DNA of 64,000 bases from Tessaracoccus defluvii (GTDB lineage: Bacteria; Actinomycetota; Actinomycetes; Propionibacteriales; Propionibacteriaceae): NCBI RefSeq assembly GCF_014489575.1, contig NZ_CP060789.1, positions 1,550,001 through 1,614,000 on the forward strand, given 5' to 3'. Positions 27,840 to 37,546 of this stretch are shown here, one piece after another. The position numbers were made by a program, and so were the translations under genes. The notes below the pieces were generated by a model. It had not been told where the DNA came from. It saw nothing but the letters and a program-made list of their open reading frames with translations, and ran no database searches. Positions within the stretch are counted from its first letter, which is position 1, and each line of letters begins with the position of its first letter.

Positions 27840-28031
27840 TCAGGCCTCGAGGACCTGGCGACGCGCGCCGCGGGGGCCGTACTGGCCGCACGACGGGCAC
27901 GCGGTGTGCTGCAGGTGGGCCTCACGGCAAGCCGGGTTCGCACAGGTCACGGTGGGAACGACGGAAGCCTTCCACTGCGCACGGCGCGAACGGGTGTTGC
28001 TGCGCGACATCTTCCGCTTCGGAACGGCCAC
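27840..28031 (-). CDS. rpmF: 50S ribosomal protein L32
   Basis: 63 aa, MAVPKRKMSRSNTRSRRAQW followed by a four-cysteine zinc site (CANPAC and CPSCG), the typical L32 layout. Component of the large ribosomal subunit. It follows yceD by 30 bp, the standard yceD-rpmF pair. Confidence 0.97.
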   Translation of the reverse strand: MAVPKRKMSRSNTRSRRAQWKASVVPTVTCANPACREAHLQHTACPSCGQYGPRGARRQVLEA

Positions 28032-28061
28032 GATCTTCTCCTTGGGTCTTACGACTGAAAG

Positions 28062-28610
28062 TCAGTTGGGGGTGTCCCCGCCGATGTCGGCGAGCTTCGA
28101 CCACCGGGGGTCGATCGTCTCACCGTGGCTGTGGTCGGGATCGCGGTTCAGATTGACACCGCAGTCGAGGCACAGGCCCAGACAATCATCCCTGCACAGA
28201 GGCGTGAACGGCAACTCGAGCACCACGGCGTCCCGCAGGGCCTCTTCCAGGTCGATCGTCTCGTCGATGACGAGGCTCTCGTCCTCCTCCACCTCGTTGC
28301 CCGGGTAGAAGAAGAGTTCCTGCACATCGAAGCTGTCCTCGGCTTCGATGTCGTCGAGACAACGGGAACACTGGCCGCGCAGTTGCACGGTGACGGTACC
28401 CGATGCCAGGACGCCTTCGGAGACGCACTGGAACTGGAGATCCAGTTCCATGTCCGAATCCTTCGGCACTTCGATCATGGCGATGCCCAGTTCGGCTGGC
28501 GCCGGGACCGTCGTCTCGATCCGCTTCATCACACCAGCCCGGCGACCCAGCTCGTGGACCTCGAAAACGAGGGGCGAGCGGTGATCGGGGTGGCGATGCA
28601 CGGGTGACAC
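28062..28610 (-). CDS. DUF177 (YceD) family protein
   Basis: 182 aa from GTG 28610. Contains GQCSRCLDDIE and, later, PLCRDDCLGLCLDCG, the paired Cys motifs of the DUF177/YceD family. In bacteria and plastids this family is linked to 23S rRNA accumulation and is almost always encoded next to rpmF, as here. Three 61 bp tandem repeats lie between this gene and the divergent ABC exporter. Confidence 0.9.
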   Translation of the reverse strand: MSPVHRHPDHRSPLVFEVHELGRRAGVMKRIETTVPAPAELGIAMIEVPKDSDMELDLQFQCVSEGVLASGTVTVQLRGQCSRCLDDIEAEDSFDVQELFFYPGNEVEEDESLVIDETIDLEEALRDAVVLELPFTPLCRDDCLGLCLDCGVNLNRDPDHSHGETIDPRWSKLADIGGDTPN

Positions 28611-28716
28611 GTCACGATCCCTTCATCCAGCCGACCATGAACACGTCATGACCGACCGCCAACTCTACCGGCCCGCCTGGACGGGGCCAAATCCGAGCCA
28701 CTCAGAAACCGCCCCA

Positions 28717-28907
28717 GGGACCACTGGTTCCTGAGGAGCGAGCGCCTGCGCGAGCGTCTCGAAGGACGACAAGCTCAGGGACCACTGGTTCCTGAGGAGC
28801 GAGCGCTTGCGCGAGCGTCTCGAAGGACGACAAGCTCAGGGACCACTGGTTCCTGAGGAGCGAGCGCCTGCGCGAGCGTCTCGAAGGACGACAAGCTCAG
28901 GGACCAC
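28717..28907. repeat. Three tandem copies of a 61 bp GC-rich repeat
   Basis: Copies at 28717-28777, 28778-28838 and 28839-28899, each beginning GGGACCACTGGTTCCTGAGG and ending GACAAGCTCA, plus a partial fourth copy (GGGACCAC) at 28900. Only one substitution (C to T) is seen, in the middle copy. The CGAAGGACGACAAGCTCAGG end resembles the dispersed intergenic palindromic repeats common in Actinobacteria. It lies in the 364 bp region between yceD and the ABC gene. No spacers, so not a CRISPR. Confidence 0.9.
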
Positions 28908-28934
28908 CTTCCGAGACACCCCGCGTCCTGCTAC

Positions 28935-28954
28935 TGTATTAGTGCCTTAATACA
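28935..28954. promoter_or_regulatory. AT-rich operator/promoter of the ABC exporter
   Basis: TGTATTA (28935-28941) and TAATACA (28948-28954) form a perfect 7 bp inverted repeat around GTGCCT in an otherwise GC-rich region, 20 bp before the ABC ATG. It fits the operator type used by GntR/YtrA-like repressors of such exporters, but no regulator gene is adjacent. CTGGAGG before the ATG is the ribosome site. Confidence 0.55.
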
Positions 28955-28974
28955 CTGATACATCTGGAGGTCCC

Positions 28975-29897
28975 ATGAGTGTCGCGACGGCGATCGCCAC
29001 CGACCGGATCACCCGGCACTTCGGCGACAGGGTCGCGGTCGACGGTGTCTCTCTCGAGGTGTCCCGTGGCGCAGCCTTCGGGTTGCTCGGCCCCAACGGC
29101 GCGGGGAAGACGACGACAGTCCGGCTGCTGGCCGGCGTGCTGCGCCCGACCGCGGGCGCCATCCGGCTCTTCGGCGAGCCGCTGGCGGCGGCCAGCTCCG
29201 ACCAGCTCCGCTCCCGCATCGGGGTCCAGACCGACACGAGCCTCTACGAGACACTGACCCTGCGCGACAACCTCACCACCTGGGCCGAGCTCTACGACGT
29301 GCCCCGCGCGGAAGTCTCCGGGCGGATCGACGACGTGGTCCAGCTGCTGGGGCTGGCCGACCGGCTCGGCTCGAAGGTGGGCACCCTCAGCAAGGGGATG
29401 CGGCAGAAGGCCGCCCTCGCGCGCGCCGTCCTGCACCGGCCAGAGCTCCTGTTCCTCGACGAGCCGACCGCCGGGCTCGACCCGGAGTCGACCCAGGAGC
29501 TGCTCGCCTACCTGCGCGGACTGATCACCAGCGGCGCAAGCACCGTGTTCATCTGCACGCACCAACTGCACGGCCTCGAGTCCCTGTGTGACGCGATCGG
29601 CATCCTGCAGTCGGGGCGACTGACGACCAGTGGCGCCGTCGACGACCTGCTGGCGGCCCGCTGGCCGAGCCCCCGGTACCGGCTCCTGGTGGCCGGATCG
29701 CCGGCCGCAGCACTCCCCCACCTCCCCGCCAACGCCCGCGTGGCTGGCGACGGGATCGAGTTCGACCTCGCCCCGGCGAGCAGGTCGAGCCCCTGATCAC
29801 CACCATCGCGACCGCCGGGATCGGCGTCTCGGAGCTCACCCGGCTCCGGCCCACGATCTCCGATCTCTACTTCGACACCATCGAGGAGCACGCATGA
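28975..29897 (+). CDS. ABC transporter ATP-binding protein (frame break near 29772)
   Basis: Joined length about 307 aa. It has GPNGAGKTTT (Walker A), LSKGMRQKAALARAVLHRP (signature) and LLFLDEPTAGLD (Walker B). This is the drug/lantibiotic/Na+ exporter type (DrrA, NatA, YtrB relatives). The break is at CCCC 29771-29774; one added C gives APGEQVEPLITTIA and leads to LYFDTIEEHA and a stop at 29895. That stop overlaps the ATG of the permease (ATGA). It is inserted, in opposite orientation, between yceD and coaD, which are normally adjacent. Confidence 0.85.
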
Positions 29898-30703
29898 ACC
29901 GCCGCCGTCTCACTGCGCTGGTCCGCAAGGACTGGCGCGAGCTGCTCGCGAACAAGCAGGCCGCCGCGCCGCTGATCGTGGTGCCGATCCTCTTCGCCGT
30001 CGTCATGCCCGCGATGCTGCTGTTCTTTGGCGACCACCCAGCGCTGACGGCCAACGTCAACGGACTCGACAGGTTCCTGGAGACCTTTCCCACGGAGCTG
30101 CTCCCGGCGGGCCTCACCCCCGAACAGGGCCTGATCTACGCCGTCGTCGCCTACTTCTTCGCCCCCTTATTCCTGTTGATCCCCGTGATGGTGGCCTCGG
30201 TGATCGCGAGCTCGGGATTCGTCGGCGAGAAGGAGCGACACACGTTCGAGGGGCTCGTCTACACCCCGCTGACGGACAGGGAACTCGTCCTCGGCAAGGT
30301 GCTCGCCTCGGTGCTGCCCGCGATCGCGCTGAGCTGGGTGTCGTTCGCCGCCTACTGCCTCCTCGTCACCACGCTGGGCCGCCCCTACCTGGGCGACACG
30401 GTGTTCCCGACGCCGATGTGGTTGGTGCTCGTGTTCGTTCTCTCGCCGCTCATCGCGTTCCTGTCGACGGCGCTGACGGTGGCGATCTCGGCCAGGTCGT
30501 CGACCATGCAGGGTGCCCAGAACGTGTCGTTGTTCCTGGTGCTCCCGGTGATCCTGGTGGTGGCCTCACAGGCCACCGGCGCCTTCTTCCTCGGGCTACC
30601 GCTGGTGCTGGCGGGATCGGTGGCGCTCGCCGTCATCGACGTCGCCGTCTACCTGCTGGTGGTCTCCCGCCTCGACCGCGAGCGGATCCTCACCAGCCTC
30701 TGA
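29894..30703 (+). CDS. ABC-2 type transporter permease
   Basis: 269 aa with six predicted membrane segments (for example PLIVVPILFAVVMPAMLLF and VSLFLVLPVILVVAS). It contains EKERHTFEGLVYTPLTDRE, typical of ABC-2/NatB-like permeases. It forms an exporter with the ATPase gene it overlaps. Substrate unknown. Its 3' end is 8 bp from the expected coaD stop on the other strand. Confidence 0.85.
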   Translation: MNRRRLTALVRKDWRELLANKQAAAPLIVVPILFAVVMPAMLLFFGDHPALTANVNGLDRFLETFPTELLPAGLTPEQGLIYAVVAYFFAPLFLLIPVMVASVIASSGFVGEKERHTFEGLVYTPLTDRELVLGKVLASVLPAIALSWVSFAAYCLLVTTLGRPYLGDTVFPTPMWLVLVFVLSPLIAFLSTALTVAISARSSTMQGAQNVSLFLVLPVILVVASQATGAFFLGLPLVLAGSVALAVIDVAVYLLVVSRLDRERILTSL

Positions 30704-30710
30704 CGGGGCG

Positions 30711-31192
30711 TCAGACGTCGCCGCGGGGAACTTCTCCGCGAGGGCCACGGCCACGTTCGCAGGCACGTAGGGCGACACGTCGCCGCCGAGGCGGACCACC
30801 TGCCGGATGATGGTCGACGACAGCGTGACGTGGTCCCTTGCCGCGGGGAGCAGCACGGTCTCGATGCCGCCCATCTCCTCGTTCATGTGGGCCATCTGCA
30901 GCTCGAAGTCGAAGTCGGCGCCGAACCGCAGGCCCTTCACGACGGCAGGGATGCCGCGGTCGTTGCAGAAGTCGACGAGCAGCCCGTCCATCGCCTCCAC
31001 CGTGATCCCGCCCAGGCCCGCCGTCGCTCCTTCGACGAGGGCGACGCGCTCCTCGAAGCTGAAGAGGTAGCTCTTGGTGGAGTTGTTGCCGATGGCGACG
31101 ACGACCTCGCCGAACAGCGCGTGCGCACGGCGCACGATGTCGAGGTGTCCGACGGTGATGGGGTCGAACGACCCCGGGACGAGGACCTTCAC
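30711..31192 (-). CDS. coaD: Phosphopantetheine adenylyltransferase CoaD (frame break near 30726)
   Basis: Penultimate step of coenzyme A synthesis. GSFDPITVGHLDIV holds the nucleotidyltransferase T/HxGH motif, and LSSTIIRQ is the ISSTxxR motif. As given the frame runs on to 30596, adding ~37 unrelated residues that overlap the ABC permease gene antisense. One extra C in the minus-strand CCCC (30725-30728) gives AEKFPRGDV and a stop at 30711, exactly the usual 160 aa. CoaD is essential in most bacteria, so a true frameshift is unlikely; the correction is probably right. Confidence 0.93.
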
Positions 31193-31246
31193 GTCTGCTC
31201 CTTCGGGAACGGTTGCTCAGAGGGTAGCGGGAGCCGAGGACCCGCC

Positions 31247-31822
31247 TCAGTCCCGCGCGCCGAAGTAGAGGGTGGTCTCCCCGTAGGACCGCTGCCAGGT
31301 GTCCGTGAAGGCCTCGGGGAAGTCGGGAGCCCGGTTGCGGCCGGAACGCTCCACGACGACGAGCCCCCGCGGGGCGAGACAGGTGTCGACCACCCCCGCC
31401 AAGAGCGACTCGACCTCCTCGGTGGGCACGTCATAGGGCGGGTCGAGGAAGACCAGATCGAACGCCCGCCCCGCACCGGAGACATAGGTCGCGGCGCGCG
31501 CCGCGCGGACGTCGACACGGAGGCCGGCGGTCGCCGCGTTGGTCTCGATCAGGCGGGCGGTCGGCCGGTCGGCCTCGACCAGCACGACGGCGTCGGCGCC
31601 GCGGCTCGCCGCCTCCAGGCCGACGGCGCCGGAGCCCGCGTAGAGGTCGAGCACGCTCATGCCGGTCAGCTGCCGTTCGGCGTCCGCGTCGGCGGTGTCG
31701 AACCAGCTGGCGAGCGCCGAGAACAGCGCCTCCCGCGTCCGGTCGGTGGTGGGCCGCGTGTTGGCCCCCTTCGGCGTGCTCAGCCGGCGCCCCTTGGCGC
31801 TGCCTGCGATGATGCGGCTCAC
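31247..31822 (-). CDS. rsmD: 16S rRNA (guanine966-N2)-methyltransferase RsmD
   Basis: 191 aa. MSRIIAGSAKGRRL (from GTG 31822) followed by TRPTTDRTREALFSAL, VLDLYAGSGAVGLEA (AdoMet site) and FLDPPYDVP (catalytic DPPY). GTG 31822 is chosen because it overlaps the recG stop (GTGA) and follows GGAGAAG; a longer ATG start at 31837 would overlap recG. Normal neighbours: recG upstream and coaD downstream. Confidence 0.93.
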   Translation of the reverse strand: MSRIIAGSAKGRRLSTPKGANTRPTTDRTREALFSALASWFDTADADAERQLTGMSVLDLYAGSGAVGLEAASRGADAVVLVEADRPTARLIETNAATAGLRVDVRAARAATYVSGAGRAFDLVFLDPPYDVPTEEVESLLAGVVDTCLAPRGLVVVERSGRNRAPDFPEAFTDTWQRSYGETTLYFGARD

Positions 31823-34026
31823 GACTTCTCCATCCATTCGCCGGCGGCAAGCAGCTCCGCCTTGGTCATCAGGTCGGCCAGCAGCGGGTCGGTGGCGGAA
31901 CGCTCGTCGTCGAGGACCCGCTCCGCCAGCACCTTCGCCTCCCGGATGACGTCAGCGTCGGCCAGTGCCCGCAGCAGCTTCAGCGAGCCGCCGCCGGACT
32001 GGGCGGCGCCGAGCACGTCTCCCTCGCGGCGCAGCGTCAGGTCGAGTTCGGCCAGCTCGAAGCCGTCGTCGGTGGAGGCCAGCGCCTGCAGCCGGGTGGC
32101 GGCGTCGAGGTTGTCGGTGACCGGCGCCAGGAGGAGACAGAGTCCGGCGTGCTCGCCCCGGCCGATGCGGCCGCGCAGCTGGTGCAGCTGGCTCAGGCCG
32201 AACCGGTCGGCATCCATCACCACCATCACCGAGGCGTTGGGGACGTCGACACCCACCTCGATCACCGTCGTCGCCACCAGAACGTCGAGCTTCCCCTCGA
32301 CGAACGCCGCCATGGTGTCGTCGCGGTCGGCGACCGCCTGCTTGCCGTGCACCGTCCCGACCCGCAGCCCCTGCAGGGGGCCGGTCTCCAGCAGCGGCGC
32401 CAGATCCTCGACGGCGGCCAGCGTCCGGTCGCCCTCTGCTGCGGAGACCCCCGCCTCGAGCTGTGTCGGCGAGATCGCGGGGCAGACGATGAACGCCTGC
32501 CGCCCGTCGGCCACCTCCTCGCGGATCCGCTCCCACGCGCGCGGCACCCAGCCGGGGTGCTGGACGGTGTTGACGAACACCGTCTGCACCGGCTGCCGCC
32601 CGGCGGGGCGTTCCCGGAGCTCGCTGACCTCCAGGTCGCCGAAGACCGTCATGGCGATGGAGCGCGGGATCGGGGTGGCCGTCATGACCAGCGTGTGTGG
32701 CTTGGCGGCGGCCTTCTCGGCCAGCGCGGCCCGCTGCTCGACGCCGAACCGGTGCTGCTCGTCGACGACCACCAGGCCGAGGTCGAAGAAGGTGACCGGG
32801 TCGCTCAGCAGGGCGTGGGTCCCGATGACGATGCCCGCCTCGCCGGTGACGATGTCGTTGAGCGCCTCGCGCTTGGCGGCCGTGCTGCGCGACCCCGTCA
32901 GCAGGACGATGCCGGTGGCGTCGGGGTGGGCCCCGAGCCTGCGGCCCTCCCCCAGGTCGCCCAGGAGCCGGCTGATGGAGTGGAAGTGCTGTTTGGCGAG
33001 GACCTCGGTCGGGGCGAGGAGCACGGCCTGCCCGCCGGCGTCGACGGTCGCGAGCATGGCGCGCAACGCCACCAGCGTCTTGCCGGATCCCACCTCGCCC
33101 TGCAGCAGCCGGTTCATCGGCGCCGACGCGGCAAGCTCCGAGAAGATGGTCTCGCCGATGTCCACCTGCCCCTGCGTGAGGGTGAACGGGAGCCGCGCGT
33201 CGAAGGCGTCCAGCAGCCCGCCCGCCTTCCGGGGACGCGGCGTCGCCTGCTGCGACGCGAGCTCACGGCGCCGCTGGGCCATGGCCAACTGGATGCCGAA
33301 CGCCTCGTCGAACCGGAGCCGGGCCCGCCCGATCTCCGCCTGCTCCGTCGAGGTCGGCTCATGGACGGCGGTGAGCGCCTGCTCGAACGGCAGGACCCCG
33401 GCCTCCTCGACGATCCAGTCGGGCAGGGTGTCGCCCGTCAGCGCGGGCAGTGCCATCTCCACGCAGTCGGCGATCACCCAGGTGGGCAGTTTGCCGCTGG
33501 CCGGGTAGAGGCCCACCATCGAGGCGCGCTGGACCTGGCGCTGCATCGCCGCCCGCTTCTCGGCGTTCTTGCCGCCGGTGACGCGGGCGCCGTCGAGGAT
33601 CACGAAGTCGGGATGCGTGAGCTGGAACTGGTTGTTGAAGGAGCCGACCCGGCCGATGAAGATCCCGCGCGCGCCGGCGGCCAGCTGCTTGGCCCAGAAC
33701 TCCAGGTGGTACTGCTTGCTGGAGAACAGCGAGACGGAGATGTAGTCGCGTCCGTCGGTGATGGTCGCCTGGACCCGGCCGCTGCCCCGGCTGAACTTGA
33801 TCTCGGAGCGGGCCACCTTGGCGATGAGGGCCACGTCCTCACCGACCTGGAGGTTGCCGAAGTCGGTCATCTCGGTGCCGGCGATGTAGCGGCGCGGCAC
33901 GTGCCGCACGAGATCGTCGACGGTGGTGATGCCGAGCTTGGCGAACTCGGCCGCGGTCTTGCCGCCGACGACGTCGGTCAGTCGGCGGTCGAGCTCGCGG
34001 TAGATCGGGGTACGCCAGGTCGCCAT
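31819..34026 (-). CDS. recG: ATP-dependent DNA helicase RecG
   Basis: 735 aa. N-terminal wedge/OB domain (DDLVRHVPRRY, then KVARSEIKFSRGSGRVQ). Helicase motifs are LLQGEVGSGKTLVALRA, VVVDEQHRFGVEQR, TATPIPR and the C-terminal LRGRIGRGEHAGLCLL. RecG remodels stalled forks and Holliday junctions. ATG 34026 and 34032 are both possible, and neither has a strong ribosome site. Lies between rpmB and rsmD, as in most Actinobacteria. Confidence 0.95.
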   Translation of the reverse strand: MATWRTPIYRELDRRLTDVVGGKTAAEFAKLGITTVDDLVRHVPRRYIAGTEMTDFGNLQVGEDVALIAKVARSEIKFSRGSGRVQATITDGRDYISVSLFSSKQYHLEFWAKQLAAGARGIFIGRVGSFNNQFQLTHPDFVILDGARVTGGKNAEKRAAMQRQVQRASMVGLYPASGKLPTWVIADCVEMALPALTGDTLPDWIVEEAGVLPFEQALTAVHEPTSTEQAEIGRARLRFDEAFGIQLAMAQRRRELASQQATPRPRKAGGLLDAFDARLPFTLTQGQVDIGETIFSELAASAPMNRLLQGEVGSGKTLVALRAMLATVDAGGQAVLLAPTEVLAKQHFHSISRLLGDLGEGRRLGAHPDATGIVLLTGSRSTAAKREALNDIVTGEAGIVIGTHALLSDPVTFFDLGLVVVDEQHRFGVEQRAALAEKAAAKPHTLVMTATPIPRSIAMTVFGDLEVSELRERPAGRQPVQTVFVNTVQHPGWVPRAWERIREEVADGRQAFIVCPAISPTQLEAGVSAAEGDRTLAAVEDLAPLLETGPLQGLRVGTVHGKQAVADRDDTMAAFVEGKLDVLVATTVIEVGVDVPNASVMVVMDADRFGLSQLHQLRGRIGRGEHAGLCLLLAPVTDNLDAATRLQALASTDDGFELAELDLTLRREGDVLGAAQSGGGSLKLLRALADADVIREAKVLAERVLDDERSATDPLLADLMTKAELLAAGEWMEKS

Positions 34027-34083
34027 GAGCATGAGGTTACCGAGGAGGGGCGACAGCGCGCGAGGCGTCGTCGCCGGCTGGGG

Positions 34084-34121
34084 ACAAAAAGAACCGGCGG
34101 CCCCCCTCAGGGGACCGCCGG
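34084..34121 (-). terminator. Rho-independent terminator of rpmB
   Basis: On the minus strand, stem CCGGCGG/CCGCCGG with inner CCCC/GGGG pairing (34094-34121) is followed by TTCTTTTTGTC. It lies 17 bp after the rpmB stop and before recG, so rpmB transcription probably ends here. Confidence 0.8.
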
Positions 34122-34137
34122 ATCAGGTGTCTTCGCG

Positions 34138-34323
34138 TCAGCGGGAGACCTTGCCCGCCTTCAGGCAGGAGGTGCACACATGCACACGCTGAGGGGTGCC
34201 GTTGACGGTCGCCCGGACGCGCTGGATGTTGGGGTTCCACCGACGGTTGGTCTTCTTCTTCGACCACGGCTTGTTGTGACCGAAGCCGGGTCCCTTGGCG
34301 CAGACATCGCACTTGGCAGCCAC
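34138..34323 (-). CDS. rpmB: 50S ribosomal protein L28
   Basis: 61 aa from GTG 34323 after AGGAGA. Sequence AAKCDVCAKGPGFGHN ... RRWNPNIQRVRA ... CTSCLKAGKV is canonical L28, with both CxxC pairs (zinc-binding form). The longer frame upstream of the GTG is not part of the family. A clear terminator follows. Confidence 0.97.
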   Translation of the reverse strand: MAAKCDVCAKGPGFGHNKPWSKKKTNRRWNPNIQRVRATVNGTPQRVHVCTSCLKAGKVSR

Positions 34324-34439
34324 AGGAATCTCCTCGTAGTTGGTAACCAGACGATAACCACGCCTGGAAGTTCGGGGTACCTCGCGAGGAGGCAACCGCA
34401 CAATGTTAACCCGTCGAAGCGGGATCGGACAAACTCAGC

Positions 34440-37348
34440 CTACTTGCGGCGGCGACGGGCCCCCCGCCGCTCGCCTCCGTCGGCCGGAGCCTGCGAGTCG
34501 ACGGGCTCGTCGAAGCGCAGGTAACCGGCACCGTGGCAGTGGTCGCACGTCTCGGTGAAGGCCTCCGCGAGGCCCGTGCCGATCCGCTTGCGCGTCAGCT
34601 GCACCAGGCCGAGGCTGGTGACCTCCGCCACCTGGTGACGGGTCCTGTCGCGCCCCAGGCACTCGACCAGTCGACGCAGCAGCAGCTCACGGTTACTCGG
34701 AAGCACCATGTCGATGAAGTCGATGACGATGATGCCGCCGATGTCGCGCAGCCGCAGCTGCCGGACGATCTCCTCGGCCGCCTCCAGGTTGTTACTGGTG
34801 ACGGTGGCCTCGAGGTTGCCGCCCGAGCCGGTGAACCGACCCGTGTTGACGTCGATGACCGTCATCGCCTCGGTGCGGTCGATGACCAGCGAGCCGCCCG
34901 ACGGCAGGTAGACCTTGCGGTCGAGCGCCTTGGCGATCTGCTCGTCGATGCGGTAGCGGGCGAAGACGTCCTTGCCGTCCTCGGCCACCTCGTACCGCTG
35001 CAGCCGGTCGGCGAGCTGCGGTGCGACGTGTCCGACATAGGCGGAGATGGCGTCGAAGGCGTCGTCCTGCTCCCTGTTGCCCTGGATGACCAGCGCGCCG
35101 AAGTCCTCCGTGAAGAGGTCGCGGACGATGCGCAGCGTCAGGTCGGGCTCGGCGTACAGCGCCTGCGGGGCGCCGCCGGTCTTCGACTTCTTCTCAATGA
35201 CCTCCCACTGCGCCTTGAGCCGGTTGACGTCACGCACCAGCTCGTCCTCGCTGGCCCCCTCGGCGGCCGTCCGCACGATGACGGACTCGTCCTCCGAGAT
35301 GAGGTGCCCGAGCACGTTCCGCAGGCGGTTCCGTTCGACGTCGGGCAGCTTGCGGGAGATCCCGGAGAGGTGGCCGCCGGGCGAGTACACGACGTAGCGG
35401 CCGGGAAGGGAGATGTGCGACGTGAGACGCGCACCCTTCGCGCCGACCGGGTCCTTGGTGACCTGCACCAGCACGCTCTGGCCGGACTTCAGCACGTTCT
35501 CGACCTTGCGGTGCTCGCCGGTCACGCCGAACGCGGCCCAGTCGACCTCACCGGCGTACAGCACGGCGTTGCGGCCGCGGCCGATGTCGATGAAGGCGGC
35601 CTCCATGCTCGGGAGGACGTTCTGCACCTTGCCGACGTAGATGTTGCCGATGAGCGACGTGGCCGACGCCTTGTCGACGTAGTGCTCGACGAGAATGTCG
35701 TCCTCGATGACGGCGAGCTGGGTGTAGTCCTCCGACTGGCGGATGATCAGCTTGCGGTCGACGGCCTCGCGGCGGGCGAGGAACTCCGCCTCGCTGAGGA
35801 TCGGGGCGCGACGGCGACCGGCCGCGCGGGACTCCTTGCGGCGCTGCCGCTTGGCCTCCATGCGGGTCGAGCCCTCGATGCCGGTGACCTCGTCGTCGCT
35901 GCTGCTGTCCCCGGTGCCGCCTTCGGAGCGACGACGGCGACGGCGACGACGGCGGTTGACACCGTCGCCATCGGAGGAGGAGTCGTCGGTGCCGTGGGAG
36001 TCACCGTTGTCGTCGGCCGACTCGTCATCGGAGGCGTGCTCGTCGCCGTTGTCACCGTTGTCGCTGTCGTCGTCGGAATCGCCGTCACCGGAGTCGGACG
36101 AGTCGTCGTCGCGGCCACTGCGGCGACGACGGCGGCCACCGCGACGGCGGCGGCGGCGGACGGGGCGGTCCTCGTCGGAGTCCTCGTCGTCGGTGGACTC
36201 GTCATCGGAGTCGTCGTCGGAATCGGAGTCGTCGGTGTCGCCGTTCTCGTCGGCCTCGTCACCGGTGGACTCGTCGGAGTCGGCCTCGGCCGTCTCGTCC
36301 TCGTCCTCGTCGTCTTCGTCGTCAGCAGCCGTGTCGCCGGCGATGGCTCCCGCGAGGGCCGCGAGCTGCGCGTCGCGGGCTTCGGCGGTCATGAACGGGT
36401 CGGTCAGCACGGCCTTGCGGGCCTCAGCCAGGTCCTCGGCCGCCCGGAGTGCGGCGGCGATGGGATCGTCGTCCGCGGCGGGCGTCGGCTCGGCGGCGGC
36501 GACCGGACGGGTGGCGCGACGGCGGCGGGTGGTGGCGCGAGGAGCCACGGCGGGCTCCTCGGCGGCGGGGGTCTCCTCGACCGGCGCGGTCGGCTGTTCC
36601 TCGGCAACGGCTGCCTCGACGACGGCGGCGGGCGCCTCGGTCACGGCGGCGGCGGGCTCCTCCGTCACGGCAGCGGCGGCGGCCGGGCGCGTGGCGCGAC
36701 GACGGCGGGTGGCCCGCGGGGCTTCCGCCTCGACGGCGGGCTGCTCCTGGGCTGCTGCGGTGGGCTCCCCGGCGGGGGCCACCGGCGTCTCGGGCTGGGC
36801 GTCCTCCACGACGGCAGGCGCCGTCTGCTCGGCGGCCGGGGCCGCAGCGGCACGAGTGCTGCGACGGCGGGCGGGCTTCTTCTCCGCGGGGCCTGCTCGG
36901 GCTCCTGCGCGGCGGGCGCCGGCTCGGGTGTCTCGACGGCAAGGGGCTCCTGCGCCGACTCTTCGCCCTTCACGGGGACGCGGCGACGGCGGGTGGCTTC
37001 GCCGGCTGGCTTGGTCGCCGCCCGGCGGCGACGCGGGGTGATCTCAGCGGCCTCGGCGGCGGGCTTCTCCTCGGCCACCGGGGCCTGGTCGGCGACCGGC
37101 GCCGCAGCAACGGTCTTCTCCCGGGCTGCGGGCTTCTCCCGGGCTGCCGGCTTCTCGGTGGCTGCGGGCTTCTCAGCGGCCGGGGCCTCTGCCGCGGCCG
37201 GCATCTCGGAGGCGGGCTTCGACTCTGCGACCTGGGCTGCGACGGGGGCTCCGGCGGGACGGCTGGCAGCACGGCGGCGGCGCGGTGGCGCGGCTGCAGG
37301 CTGCGTTTCGGGGGTCACGTTGTCGTTCGTGGATTCGTTGTCGAGCAT
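34440..37348 (-). CDS. rne: Ribonuclease E/G (frame break near 36889)
   Basis: Endoribonuclease of mRNA decay and rRNA maturation, ~969 aa joined. A long N-terminal disordered region is rich in Ala/Pro/Glu with recurring basic RRRRR clusters and, at about 220-320, Asp/Ser/Glu tracts. The catalytic core begins with REAVDRKLIIRQSEDYTQLA. Its S1 domain has NIYVGKVQNVLPSMEAAFID, the DNase-like part ends in VIDFIDMV, and the zinc-link is CDHCHGAGYL. The break at GGGG 36888-36891 (CCCC on the coding strand) is repaired by one base, giving EQAPAEKKPARRR. ATG 37348 starts MLDNESTND. The product lacks the C-terminal scaffold of proteobacterial RNase E, as usual in Actinobacteria. Confidence 0.92.
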
Positions 37349-37379
37349 GCGGCTCCTTACGCGCGGATGCGCGGACGGG

Positions 37380-37397
37380 CACAGCCGTAGCTGTGCG
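37380..37397 (-). promoter_or_regulatory. Stem-loop in the rne leader
   Basis: GCACAGC and GCTGTGC form a perfect 7 bp stem closing a 4-nt loop, 31 nt upstream of the rne ATG on the minus strand. RNase E is known to control its own mRNA through leader stem-loops in Escherichia coli; a similar role here is inference. Confidence 0.4.
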
Positions 37398-37546
37398 CTA
37401 AGTACAACGGCCGACCCGGGGTCCAAGACAGTCGCGGCAGGCCTGCCGCGGTGCAGTCTCGCTGCTCCAGGATGGCACCGGGAGGTGCCGTGGCCTCATG
37501 CCATTCTCGCACAGGACACAACAGATGCGGGCATTCGGCCCGTGAA

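Noticed and set aside
28717..28907. Possible CRISPR array
   Set aside because: The repeats are directly adjacent with no spacers, and there are no cas genes.
30596..31192. 198-residue CoaD
   Set aside because: The extra C-terminal residues lie antisense to the ABC permease gene; a one-base correction gives the normal 160 aa.
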